From assembly GCA_963718605.1 (NCBI GenBank), contig OY970363.1, positions 2,480,001-2,544,000 on the forward strand: DNA of 64,000 nucleotides. Reading direction: 5' to 3'. Source of the DNA: JACCXE01 sp963718605. GTDB taxonomy: Bacteria; Actinomycetota; Acidimicrobiia; Acidimicrobiales; JACCXE01. Under the pieces are notes generated by a model. That model ran no database searches. It saw only the letters and a list, made by a program, of their open reading frames with translations, and was not told the DNA's origin. A program made the translations under genes and the position numbers. Positions 53,538 through 60,611 of the stretch are shown piece after piece (position 1 is the stretch's first letter; every line of letters starts with the position of its first letter).

Positions 53538-53820
53538 GACGCCGCGGCCGCCCGCGCGGATGGCGGGCGAGGTCGGTTGTGCCAGCGTCTGAGCGAATCG
53601 GATCGAGCGAATTCGCGCCAACGCTGAAGCGGCGGAAGCATCAGGTTTGCGTTCCCTGATCCGGCGTTCTGAGTGACCTAAGTGTTGTGTGCTTAGTGGC
53701 GCATACGAAAGACGCAACACTTAGACGATCTGAGGCGGGCGCGGATCAGTGACCGCTCGAAGCTCCGTGAGCCGGCGTTAGGAGGCACTAGCGAGTGCGC
53801 GAGAACGGCACTTATGCGCG
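53538..53820. other. gene-free gap with nested palindromes
   Basis: This 283-bp gap holds no convincing gene; minus-strand frames in it are shadows of ligA. It contains a CGCCCGC/GCGGGCG hairpin (53549-53569) just after the ligA stop that may act as a terminator, and a nested inverted-repeat structure at 53656-53749. It ends in the first copy of the GGCACTTATGCGC motif. It marks the border of the accessory patch. Confidence 0.55.
53656..53749. repeat. 94-bp nested inverted repeat
   Basis: Outer arms CTGATCCG (53656-53663) and CGGATCAG (53742-53749) enclose inner arms CTAAGTGTTG (53678-53687) and CAACACTTAG (53715-53724), both perfectly complementary. The inner stem can extend three more pairs with one T-G. 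It could fold as one long cruciform or be a remnant of a palindromic repeat or small non-autonomous element. Confidence 0.5.
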
Positions 53821-53824
53821 CTAG
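53807..53824. repeat. short hairpin motif R1, GGCACTTATGCGC type
   Basis: GGCACTTATGCGCGCTAG; the core GCA-CTTA-TGC is a tiny hairpin. On the minus strand it contains the stop codon of the membrane-protein gene 53821-54138. Related copies lie at 54181, 56033 and 56384, each between two genes of this patch. Confidence 0.55.
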
Positions 53825-54138
53825 TTGCCCTTCCATGCTTCAGGGTCGCCGATCCGCCGCGCACGTCGGAGAAATGCGGGGAAGCTACGAACGCCGCGGA
53901 TAATGAGTACGACTCCGAAGATTGCGAAGACGAGAAACAACGCGAGCGCAATGCTGGCCGCGGCCCTGGCATCGAAATAGCTGACGATCGCAATAACTCC
54001 AGCGAGCATGAGAGGCGAATGCCAGATGCCACGCCAAGCTCGCCCGGTAGGTTCGCCACGCGCACGCAACATGCGAGCACCCGACCATCGCATCACGCCC
54101 AGATAGCCGATGATCCCAAGTCCTAGGAGCACCGGCAC
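53821..54138 (-). CDS. small membrane protein, 105 residues
   Basis: The hydrophobic reading frame gives three membrane helices (VLLGLGIIGYLGVMRW, PLMLAGVIAIVSYFDA, IALALFLVFAIFGVVLIIRG) and a basic C terminus. GTG 54138 is the first plausible start in this frame; the frame stays open upstream into the insertion sequence only by chance. The 5' region is cut off by the ISL3 element 55 bp upstream, so its promoter may be displaced. No family was recognised. Confidence 0.5.
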   Translation of the reverse strand: MPVLLGLGIIGYLGVMRWSGARMLRARGEPTGRAWRGIWHSPLMLAGVIAIVSYFDARAAASIALALFLVFAIFGVVLIIRGVRSFPAFLRRARRIGDPEAWKGN

Positions 54139-54180
54139 CGAGCAAGTCTCCCACCACGCGACTCGTCTGCGAGCTAGATC

Positions 54181-54193
54181 GGCGCACTTATGC
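54181..54193. repeat. short hairpin motif R2, left part (split by the insertion sequence)
   Basis: GGCGCACTTATGC, continued as GCTAG at 55606-55610 beyond the element. Restored, it reads GGCGCACTTATGCGCTAG with a perfect GCGCA-CTTA-TGCGC hairpin. The last eight bases, ACTTATGC, are duplicated on the other side of the insertion sequence. Confidence 0.6.
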
Positions 54194-55597
54194 GGCTCTC
54201 CTGCTATTTCCGTGGGTGGTTTCGGCCGGGTAGTCGCGGTGGTTCTGCGCCGAGGGCGAGCATGGCGAGCGCGATGACGGGTTCGGGTCCGTGGAAGCCG
54301 AACGCGACGCGGGTGAGCAGTCGGATCTTGGTGTTGGTCGATTCGATGAGCGCGTTCGACAGTCCGCAGTCGAGGGTGGCGTCGATCGCGGCGCGGTTCG
54401 ACGCGATGCGGCGGGCGAGTTCGATGAACGCGGGCAGCCGCGATCGTCGTGCCCAGCCGAGCCACTTGTCGAGCGCGTCTTTGCCTTCGTCGCCTTTGAC
54501 CGCGAACACGTAACGCAGGGCTTCTTTGAGTAGGTAGGCGCGCCACAACCGGGGGTCGGTTTTGGCGATCCAGTCGAGCTGGTGACGTTGCTTGTCGGTG
54601 AGATCCGCGTTGTTCTTCCATAACGCGAACCGGGCGCGGCGGATCTGTTTGGCGTCGCCGCCGCCGGTGACGCGGTAACGGTTGGTGCCGGTGCGGCGCC
54701 GACCCGCGGCTTCGTTCCAGGCGCGGCGACGTTCGACATCGAGCGACTCCATCGCCCAATGCACAACATGGAACGCGTCGGCGCAGCGCACCGCGTTCGG
54801 GGCGCGTTTGGCCACGACTCGTGCAATCCAGTCCGCCATGTCAGCCGAAACATGGGTCAACTTGGCGCAGCGGTCTTCGCCGAGCGCGTCGAAAAACGAG
54901 TTCAGCGTCGCTTGGTCGCGGCCCGGTGCGGCCCACACCAGCCGACCCGAGTCGTGATCAACCACAACGATCAGGTAGCGCTGGCCGCGCTTGTAAGAGA
55001 TCTCGTCGACACCGATCCGCGTGAGTCCTGCGAGCCGGTCCACGCGAGCCTCGACATCGGCACCGACGCGGGCCACGATCGAACCGACGGTGCGCCATGC
55101 GACGCGCAGCAGTTCGCACACCGCGCTCTTCGAGGTGCGCACCACCAACCACGCCGCGGTGTCATCGAAGTCGCGCGTATGGCCGGCGTCGTGACGCACC
55201 CACGGAACCGACGCAACTGTCACACCATGTGTTCGACACCGCACTCGCGGCGCGTTCGCCTCGAGGAACACCTTCGTCGTGCCGAGATCAAGCGCCCGCC
55301 AGCGTCGTCGGCCTTCGCCGCGGTCATAACCAGCGGACCGTCGACCGCACTGACCGCACCGGCCACGCGCCCTCGCTTCGGGCCGAACCGAGACCACGAT
55401 CGCCTCCGCGTCGTCGTCGAAGCCGACGTCCTCAACGACCGTGCGCGTCAGTCCACACGCGCGTTCCCATACGCTGCTGTTCCGCACCCCGCTCTGCCTC
55501 CCTGAATTCGAACCGTCAGATAGCTCGAACCTAGGAATCAGGCGGGGTGCGCTCGCGGACCGACGCGAACCGGACCCACGGATATGTCAGGAGAGCG
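54194..55597 (-). mobile_element. ISL3-family insertion sequence, 1404 bp, with 8-bp target duplication
   Basis: Left end GGCTCTCCTG (54194-54203) and the complement of the right end, CGCTCTCCTG (from 55597), match at 9 of 10 positions; after a short variable stretch both continue with TCCGTGGGT. Direct repeats ACTTATGC flank it exactly (54186-54193 and 55598-55605). An 8-bp duplication and the transposase type agree with ISL3. Ends, gene and target duplication are intact, so the element may be active or recently inserted. Confidence 0.92.
54204..55487 (-). CDS. ISL3-family transposase
   Basis: A 427-residue DDE transposase filling the insertion sequence. An N-terminal zinc-ribbon-like CGQCGRR region and helix-turn-helix precede the catalytic core: GVDEISYKRGQRYL (first Asp), VSADMADWI (second Asp) and ALIESTNTKIRLLTR (Glu), followed by the family's ending VAFGFHGPEPVIALAMLALG. 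The stop codon lies within the left terminal repeat. No frame break is seen. Confidence 0.95.
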   Translation of the reverse strand: MRNSSVWERACGLTRTVVEDVGFDDDAEAIVVSVRPEARARGRCGQCGRRSAGYDRGEGRRRWRALDLGTTKVFLEANAPRVRCRTHGVTVASVPWVRHDAGHTRDFDDTAAWLVVRTSKSAVCELLRVAWRTVGSIVARVGADVEARVDRLAGLTRIGVDEISYKRGQRYLIVVVDHDSGRLVWAAPGRDQATLNSFFDALGEDRCAKLTHVSADMADWIARVVAKRAPNAVRCADAFHVVHWAMESLDVERRRAWNEAAGRRRTGTNRYRVTGGGDAKQIRRARFALWKNNADLTDKQRHQLDWIAKTDPRLWRAYLLKEALRYVFAVKGDEGKDALDKWLGWARRSRLPAFIELARRIASNRAAIDATLDCGLSNALIESTNTKIRLLTRVAFGFHGPEPVIALAMLALGAEPPRLPGRNHPRK

Positions 55598-55638
55598 ACT
55601 TATGCGCTAGCTGGGGCGAAGCGTGGTCAACTCCGTTG

Positions 55639-55821
55639 ATGCGGATTGAACGTGAAGACCAGTCCTCTGTCGGGGCGGTGTGGGCAGTGTTCACCCGTGG
55701 AGAAGCAGCCGAACTGTTGGCTGCCCTCCAGCATTACTTCGAGGAGGAACCGCCCGATCCGGGCTGGCACTCCCACTTCGGTGAAGGAGAGCTGACCATC
55801 GCGGTGGAGATCACGACCTAG
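55639..55821 (+). CDS. 60-residue soluble protein of unknown function
   Basis: A short acidic protein from ATG 55639: strand (SVGAVWAVFTRGEAAELLAA), helix, a Pro-rich turn EEEPPDPGWHSHFGEGE and a closing strand LTIAVEI. The layout suggests a small alpha/beta fold. No family was recognised with certainty. It lies just right of the insertion sequence and would have been divergent from the 53821-54138 gene before insertion. Confidence 0.5.
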   Translation: MRIEREDQSSVGAVWAVFTRGEAAELLAALQHYFEEEPPDPGWHSHFGEGELTIAVEITT

Positions 55822-55866
55822 CGGGCGCGCGCGATCGGTCCAAAGCGCGGCCTCGCGAGGCACTGG

Positions 55867-56016
55867 TTGATTGACGGAGCGATCGCCGGCGCTCTCACGG
55901 CGTTCTTCTTCCCCTGGTCACTCGTCGGCGTGAGCCTGTGGCTCGGATTCTCCGCGATTGTTGGGTTCGTCGTCGCGACCGCGGTCACTGCGTTCGAGCA
56001 CAGCCGCCCGCGATAG
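55867..56016 (+). CDS. putative 49-residue membrane protein
   Basis: In the frame of the preceding gene, after its stop, a hydrophobic segment is encoded: ALTAFFFPWSLVGVSLWLG then AIVGFVVATAVTAF, ending HSRPR before TAG 56014-56016. Only TTG 55867 offers a start, and the basic lead RAIGPKRGLARHW upstream would fit a topogenic N terminus if the start were further up. It may be a real small membrane protein or the second half of a once longer gene. Confidence 0.4.
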   Translation: MIDGAIAGALTAFFFPWSLVGVSLWLGFSAIVGFVVATAVTAFEHSRPR

Positions 56017-56032
56017 CCGACGCCGCGCAAGC

Positions 56033-56048
56033 GGCACTTCTGCGCTAG
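56033..56048. repeat. short hairpin motif R3
   Basis: GGCACTTCTGCGCTAG, with the GCA-CTTC-TGC core. It lies between convergent genes and contains the stop codon (56045-56047) of the minus-strand gene to its right. The sequence just outside also resembles that beside R1. Confidence 0.55.
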
Positions 56049-56359
56049 CGCCGCCGCCTCACTTCGTTGACATGGGCCTCATGCTGCATCGCAGCACGGC
56101 GGTCTCGAAAAGGTTGCGCCCCTCCACTCACCACGAACCACGTGACAAGCCCGAGCCAGATAAAGAGACCGAGCAATAGGCCGACACCCGCCCCGACGCT
56201 GTCTCGGAAACCCGTCCGATGATCGACCGCGTATCCGGCGAGGGAAAGCACGCCGCATACGCCGACGATGCTCAGGACCATCGGGAGGAAGTATTCGAGT
56301 CGGTGCGCCAGAAAGTCGTTGATTCCGACTCGGATCAGTTCCTTCCGGCGGTCACGCAC
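56045..56359 (-). CDS. small two-helix membrane protein, 104 residues
   Basis: From GTG 56359 the frame gives a basic amphipathic lead (RDRRKELIRVGINDFLAHRL), two membrane helices (FLPMVLSIVGVCGVLSLAGYAV and GAGVGLLLGLFIWLGLVTWF) and a charged tail ending in RRRR. The frame stays open further upstream but crosses the R4 motif and the next gene, so the GTG is preferred. No family was recognised. Confidence 0.5.
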   Translation of the reverse strand: MRDRRKELIRVGINDFLAHRLEYFLPMVLSIVGVCGVLSLAGYAVDHRTGFRDSVGAGVGLLLGLFIWLGLVTWFVVSGGAQPFRDRRAAMQHEAHVNEVRRRR

Positions 56360-56383
56360 CCAATCACTTAAGCACTCTGCATC

Positions 56384-56397
56384 GGCACTTCTGCGCC
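56384..56397. repeat. short hairpin motif R4
   Basis: GGCACTTCTGCGCC, again with the GCA-CTTC-TGC core, here nine bases from the stop codon of the zinc-ribbon gene (56406-56408) and just upstream of the start of the 104-residue membrane-protein gene. Confidence 0.5.
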
Positions 56398-56405
56398 CTC
56401 CCTCG

Positions 56406-56675
56406 TTAGTGGGAACGGCGTGGGCTGAACCTCGGTGAACCACGCTCGGCCCAATCGTTGCGGTACTGCTCAAACGAAGTCGGTGCGGCCGTGCCGGGGT
56501 TGTCGTCATTACCGAACTCAAAGCCACAGTTCGGACACACCTCATACGAAGCGGAGCCGAGCAGCTCCTCGTACGGAGGCCTGAGAGTCAGGTCGGCAGG
56601 TGGAGGCCAGATCGCATAGGGCTTTACGGCTAACTCATCCGCGCCGCAAACCGGGCAAACGAAGAGACCGGACAC
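56406..56675 (-). CDS. zinc-ribbon-like small protein
   Basis: An 89-residue protein from GTG 56675 with two CxxC pairs, Cys7/Cys10 in FVCPVCGADEL and Cys47/Cys50 in YEVCPNCGFEFGNDD, spaced as a zinc ribbon. The ending FEQYRNDWAERG resembles small bacterial proteins with a CPxCGFEFG knuckle of unknown role. The frame also stays open upstream through a Pro/Gly-rich stretch containing GYGSIGAWFIPPQ, which could be a longer N terminus. It lies in the orphan-gene patch. Confidence 0.6.
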   Translation of the reverse strand: MSGLFVCPVCGADELAVKPYAIWPPPADLTLRPPYEELLGSASYEVCPNCGFEFGNDDNPGTAAPTSFEQYRNDWAERGSPRFSPRRSH

Positions 56676-56772
56676 CCACGCATAATGCCGGTTCTTTCGC
56701 TGCGGTGGAATGAACCAGGCTCCAATGGAGCCGTATCCAGATGGGGGCGGGTCTGCGGGTGCCCGCCCGGGA

Positions 56773-57213
56773 TTAGTGGACTTGCCAGCACCATTTGTAG
56801 GAGTCCGAGCCTGCTTCCCGGGTTGAGGTGAGGGCCCAGAACACGACGATCGCGCAGCGTTCGCCGGGCTCGAGTCGGCCCGTCTCGGTGCCCGTACCCG
56901 GGGTGAACGCGACCGTGTTCACGCCTTCGCGCCGGTCGAGTTGATCCTCAGGAATCTCGGTACCGTCGACCACCAGTACGCCTGTGTACCCGGCCGCGAG
57001 CTCCGCAAAAATGCGATCCTGGCGCAGCGATGGTTCGCCCGGGGCGGGGCTGACGGAGGTGACTCGGCGATCCGGGAATTCGGTCGGCTTGGGGTCGGCG
57101 GCGGACGTCACTCCGACGTACATCGCGGCCGCGGCGATCGCGAGCAGGACCGAGACGCCGACGCGGTACGGCGTCACAAGCCGTTGCTTCCCGGCCGGCA
57201 GTTCTTGGGTCAT
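56773..57213 (-). CDS. membrane-anchored protein of unknown function
   Basis: A 146-residue protein starting at ATG 57213, whose stop-start overlap with the upstream gene (ATGA) indicates coupling. A short cytosolic lead is followed by one membrane helix (VGVSVLLAIAAAAMYVGVTSA) and an extracytoplasmic domain with strands (GYTGVLVVDGTEIPEDQL, VAFTPGTGTETG) and a C-terminal Cys pair region (ERCAIVVFWALTS, YKWCWQVH). Family not recognised. Confidence 0.6.
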   Translation of the reverse strand: MTQELPAGKQRLVTPYRVGVSVLLAIAAAAMYVGVTSAADPKPTEFPDRRVTSVSPAPGEPSLRQDRIFAELAAGYTGVLVVDGTEIPEDQLDRREGVNTVAFTPGTGTETGRLEPGERCAIVVFWALTSTREAGSDSYKWCWQVH

Positions 57214-57572
57214 CGCGATTTCCACTCTACGGGCGGGAACGCCGAAACCGCGCGTCCGAGCAGGACCATTGTGACCACGGCAAAGACGCCGGTGACTAGC
57301 CGCGCGCCGATCGGGCCGTGCGCGGTGGTCGCGGCCACCACGCCGCTGAACTCGAAGAGCCACACGGCGAAATATGCCCCCGGCCGTCGCCGCCACGCGA
57401 AATAACAAAACGGGAGCTTGATGGCGAGAAACCCGATCCGCAGTGGGGCGCCCGACCACGCGCCGCGGGCGGTCAGGATCGCCATCTGCACCATTACTTC
57501 GATCACGGCGACGCCGAGGGCGAGCTCGAGACGGCGCATCGCGGCGGTGGCGACGTCCCGATTTGTCTCCAT
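57210..57572 (-). CDS. four-helix membrane protein, 120 residues
   Basis: A small integral membrane protein with about four helices (LALGVAVIEVMVQMAILTA, IGFLAIKLPFCYFAW, AYFAVWLFEFSGVVAATT, RLVTGVFAVVTMVLLG) and an Arg-Arg-Arg loop between helices 2 and 3. It starts at ATG 57572 and is coupled to the 56773-57213 gene by a 4-bp overlap, so both may work at the membrane together. It is divergent from the kinase gene with a 37-bp gap. Family not recognised. Confidence 0.6.
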   Translation of the reverse strand: METNRDVATAAMRRLELALGVAVIEVMVQMAILTARGAWSGAPLRIGFLAIKLPFCYFAWRRRPGAYFAVWLFEFSGVVAATTAHGPIGARLVTGVFAVVTMVLLGRAVSAFPPVEWKSR

Positions 57573-57609
57573 GGCACGAGTCTCGCTGTTGGCCCGCGTA
57601 CCTTTGTGT

Positions 57610-59469
57610 ATGGCTGGTGGACGGATTGCCGACCAAGTTGGCCGCGTCCTAGGAGGTCGCTACCGCCTCGTTGCCCCGATCGGCACCGGGGGGTCCGCGC
57701 ACGTCTACGTGGCCGACGACACCACGCTGCGCCGCCGCGTTGCTGTCAAAGTGCTCCAGCCTGCGCTCGCGCTGGACCAGGCGTTCCTCAAACGCTTCCG
57801 CGCTGAGTCCCAGGCTGCGGCCGCGCTCAACCACCCGAACATCATGCGGGTCTTCGACTGGGGTGAAGATGACGAAGGCCCGTTCCTCGTCATGGAATTC
57901 CTCGAAGGCGGCAGCCTGCGCGACCTGCTCGATTCCGGCCGTCGACTGACCGTCGCGCAGGCCGTGCTCGTCGGCCTAGAAGCGGCCCGCGCCCTGGACT
58001 ACGCGCACCGGCGCGGCCTGGTGCATCGCGACATCAAGCCCGCCAACATCTGTTTCGACGACGAGGGGCGGGCGGCGATCGCCGACTTCGGCCTCGCCCG
58101 TGCATTGGCCGAAGCAGCCTGGACCGAACCCGACGGCGTGCTGCTCGGCACGGCGCGTTACGCGGCGCCCGAAGCCGCGCAGGGCCGCAACGTCGACGGC
58201 AAGGCCGACGTCTACGCGCTCGGCTGGGTGCTGCTCGAGGCCGTCACGGGCAACGCGCCGCCGGTTGCCGACACCACCGTCGCGACGCTGATGGCCCGCG
58301 CCAGCCAACCGATCGTGGCGCCCTTCGGCGTCGGCGCGCTCGGCCCCATCATCGACGCCGCCGGCGTGGTCGACCCCGACGACCGTCCTGACGCCGCCGC
58401 CCTCGCGGTGATGCTCGACGCCGCCGCCCGTCAACTCGACTCGCCGGCGCCGATCCCGATCACACCGGTGTTGAACCTCGACGCCCGCACGCCGTCCGCC
58501 GCGGACCCGACCGAAATGGGTCTCACCGCCGCGGTGCCGACAGTGGGCGCGCCCGCGGCGACCACTGCGGTGCCTGTCGTCGGGCGCAAGTCGCGTCGGC
58601 GCATCGGGTGGGTGATCGGCGCGCTGGCACTGGTCGCGGCGATCGTGATGGCCGCGCTCTACGTGCCGATCCTGCTGAAGCCCAAACACGATGTTCCGTC
58701 GCTGAAGGGCGACACGCTGGCGCAGGCCGGAGTGGAATTGCAGCCGCTTAAGTTCAAGCTCGCCTCGAAAGAGGCGTACTCCGAAACGGTCGAACAAGGC
58801 CAGGTCATCTCGCAGAGCCCCGCGGCCGGCAAGTCGTTACGCGAGGACGAGACCGTGACGGTGACGCTTTCGAAGGGGCCGCCGCCGGTGCCCGTCCCCG
58901 AGTTGAAGGACCTCACTGAGGAGGCCGCGACCGAGCAACTCACGGGCGCCAATCTCCGGGTGGGCGGCATCGAGCGGCGATTCAGCGAGGACATCGCCGA
59001 GGGCGTCGTGATCGACTGGAACCCGAAGGGTGAGGCGCCGAAGGGTTCGCAGATCGCGCTCGCCGTGTCGGACGGCCCCGAGCCCCGCACCATTTCGGAC
59101 TGGCGCGGCAAGACGTTCGAAGAAGCCAAGGCCGCGTTCGAGAAGGCGGGGCTGAAAGCGAAGCGGGTGGACGGTTACTCCGACACCTACGCCGTGGGCC
59201 AGATCGTCAGCACGTCACCCGCGGCAGGTCAGAAGGCGGAGAAGGGATCGACGGTCACCGTCACGGTGTCGGTCGGAAGCGAGACGGTCGCCGTGCCCGA
59301 CCTCACCGGCCAGACCGTCGAGCAGGCGACCGCGACGCTGCACTCCCAAGGCCTCGTGGTCGGTGGTGTCTTCGGGCCGGGCGGAAAGAACCGCAAGGTG
59401 TTCTTCACATCGCCAGGGCAGGGCCAAAAGGTCAAGCGCGGCGCCGCTGTCAACCTTTACGTGCAGTAG
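57610..59469 (+). CDS. PASTA-domain Ser/Thr protein kinase (PknB type)
   Basis: A 619-residue transmembrane kinase. The catalytic domain (about residues 14-280) has the glycine loop IGTGGSAHVYVAD, Lys in RVAVKVL, the catalytic loop HRDIKPANI and DFGLARA. A linker rich in Ala and Thr leads to a membrane helix (WVIGALALVAAIVMAALYV) and four extracellular PASTA repeats (first VPSLKGDTLAQAG, last VPDLTGQTVEQAT) that sense muropeptides or lipid II. It regulates cell-wall synthesis and division. ATG 57610 starts the conserved N terminus. The four-repeat ectodomain matches mycobacterial PknB. Confidence 0.93.
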   Translation: MAGGRIADQVGRVLGGRYRLVAPIGTGGSAHVYVADDTTLRRRVAVKVLQPALALDQAFLKRFRAESQAAAALNHPNIMRVFDWGEDDEGPFLVMEFLEGGSLRDLLDSGRRLTVAQAVLVGLEAARALDYAHRRGLVHRDIKPANICFDDEGRAAIADFGLARALAEAAWTEPDGVLLGTARYAAPEAAQGRNVDGKADVYALGWVLLEAVTGNAPPVADTTVATLMARASQPIVAPFGVGALGPIIDAAGVVDPDDRPDAAALAVMLDAAARQLDSPAPIPITPVLNLDARTPSAADPTEMGLTAAVPTVGAPAATTAVPVVGRKSRRRIGWVIGALALVAAIVMAALYVPILLKPKHDVPSLKGDTLAQAGVELQPLKFKLASKEAYSETVEQGQVISQSPAAGKSLREDETVTVTLSKGPPPVPVPELKDLTEEAATEQLTGANLRVGGIERRFSEDIAEGVVIDWNPKGEAPKGSQIALAVSDGPEPRTISDWRGKTFEEAKAAFEKAGLKAKRVDGYSDTYAVGQIVSTSPAAGQKAEKGSTVTVTVSVGSETVAVPDLTGQTVEQATATLHSQGLVVGGVFGPGGKNRKVFFTSPGQGQKVKRGAAVNLYVQ

Positions 59470-59543
59470 TCGGGCAGTAGTCGGGCGATCCATACCGGCA
59501 AGTAGGGTGACCTCCCTCAGCAACCGATTTGGGAGGGTTTCAC

Positions 59544-60422
59544 ATGGGCGCACTTGAAGGGCGCGTTGCAATCATCACTGGCGCCGGCGGCGGCATTGGC
59601 CGCGAACATGCGCTGCTGTTCGCCAGCGAGGGCGCCAAGCTCGTCATCAACGACCTCGGTGGCGCCATCGACGGATCGGGTGACGACCGGGGCGTGGCCC
59701 AAAAGGTCGTCGACGAAATCAAGGACATGGGCGGCGAAGCCGTCGCCAACACCGACAACATTGCGGACTGGGAGGGCGGTCAGCGCCTCGTCAACACCGC
59801 GATCGAGGCGTTCGGTGACCTGCACGTCCTCATCAACAACGCGGGCATTTTCCGCGACCGCGTCCTCGTGAACATGACCGAAGACGAGTGGGACGCCGTG
59901 ATCCACGTCCACCTGAAGGGACACTTCGTGCCCACGCGTTGGGCCGCCAACTACTGGCGTGAGCAGACCAAGGCCGGCAAGACCGTGAACGCGGCGATCG
60001 TGAACACGTCGTCGACCTCGGGCCTGCTCGGCAACCCCGGCCAGACCAACTACGGCGCGGCCAAGGCCGGCATCGCCTCGTTCTCGAACATCTGCGCCCA
60101 GGAACTCGCCCGCTACGGCGTGCGGTCGAACGCGATCGCTCCCGCCGCCCGCACCCGCATGACCGAGGCCACGCCGGGTCTCGGCGACATCGTGAAGGCG
60201 CCCGACGACGCAGCCAAGTTCGACGTCTGGGATCCGGCGAACATCAGCCCGTTGGTGGCGTACCTGTCGACCGCGGAATGCCCGCTCACCGGCAAGGTTT
60301 TCTTCGTCCAGGGCGCCAAAGTGAGCCACATGACGGGCTGGACGATGGCCGAAACCTTCGACAACGACAACGACCGCTGGACGATCGAAGGCCTGGCCAG
60401 CGAGCTGAAATCCCTCGGATAA
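59544..60422 (+). CDS. short-chain dehydrogenase/reductase
   Basis: A 292-residue Rossmann-fold oxidoreductase. The cofactor loop TGAGGGIGREHALLFA, NNAG in VLINNAGIFRD, the catalytic Ser in VNTSSTSGLLG and Tyr-x-x-x-Lys in NYGAAKAG are all present. The acidic residue after strand 2 (VINDLGG) and the RDRV segment resemble the (3R)-hydroxyacyl-CoA dehydrogenase part of multifunctional MFE-2 enzymes, suggesting a role in acyl-CoA or steroid oxidation. ATG 59544 follows a GGGAGG ribosome site. Confidence 0.9.
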   Translation: MGALEGRVAIITGAGGGIGREHALLFASEGAKLVINDLGGAIDGSGDDRGVAQKVVDEIKDMGGEAVANTDNIADWEGGQRLVNTAIEAFGDLHVLINNAGIFRDRVLVNMTEDEWDAVIHVHLKGHFVPTRWAANYWREQTKAGKTVNAAIVNTSSTSGLLGNPGQTNYGAAKAGIASFSNICAQELARYGVRSNAIAPAARTRMTEATPGLGDIVKAPDDAAKFDVWDPANISPLVAYLSTAECPLTGKVFFVQGAKVSHMTGWTMAETFDNDNDRWTIEGLASELKSLG

Positions 60423-60489
60423 GGGACTTCAAAAAAGTTTGGGAAATCTCGCGAGAAAACGCACGGGTCTCCCGTTGGTGTGATGACAG

Positions 60490-60583
60490 AGCCCGAGAGG
60501 GTGACGTGTCGAGGCAGTGTTCCCCAGCCATTGCCGGTGCCGTCGCCCTCTCGGGCTTTGTCGCGTCTGGGCTTTGTCGCGTC
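60490..60583 (+). terminator. long-loop inverted repeat with a 16-bp tandem duplication
   Basis: AGCCCGAGAGGG (60490-60501) pairs exactly with CCCTCTCGGGCT (60546-60557). The right arm runs into two tandem copies of GGGCTTTGTCGCGTC (60553-60567 and 60569-60583, 16-bp period). It fills the 189-bp gap between the SDR and MFS genes; a terminator role for the SDR gene is likely but the 44-base loop is large. Confidence 0.45.
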
Positions 60584-60611
60584 ATTACTGCGCCGGTAGG
60601 TTCAAAGGACT

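Noticed and set aside
53885..54187. Alternative minus-strand frame for the small gene left of the insertion sequence
   Set aside because: The alternative frame has no hydrophobic pattern, whereas the chosen frame gives three clear membrane helices and ends at the R1 stop.
53807..56397. Integron-type attC sites for the small-gene patch
   Set aside because: A GTTAGG-like hexamer occurs near R1, but the paired core sites (RYYYAAC and GTTRRRY) with hairpin arms are absent, and no integrase gene is present. Gene orientation is mixed.
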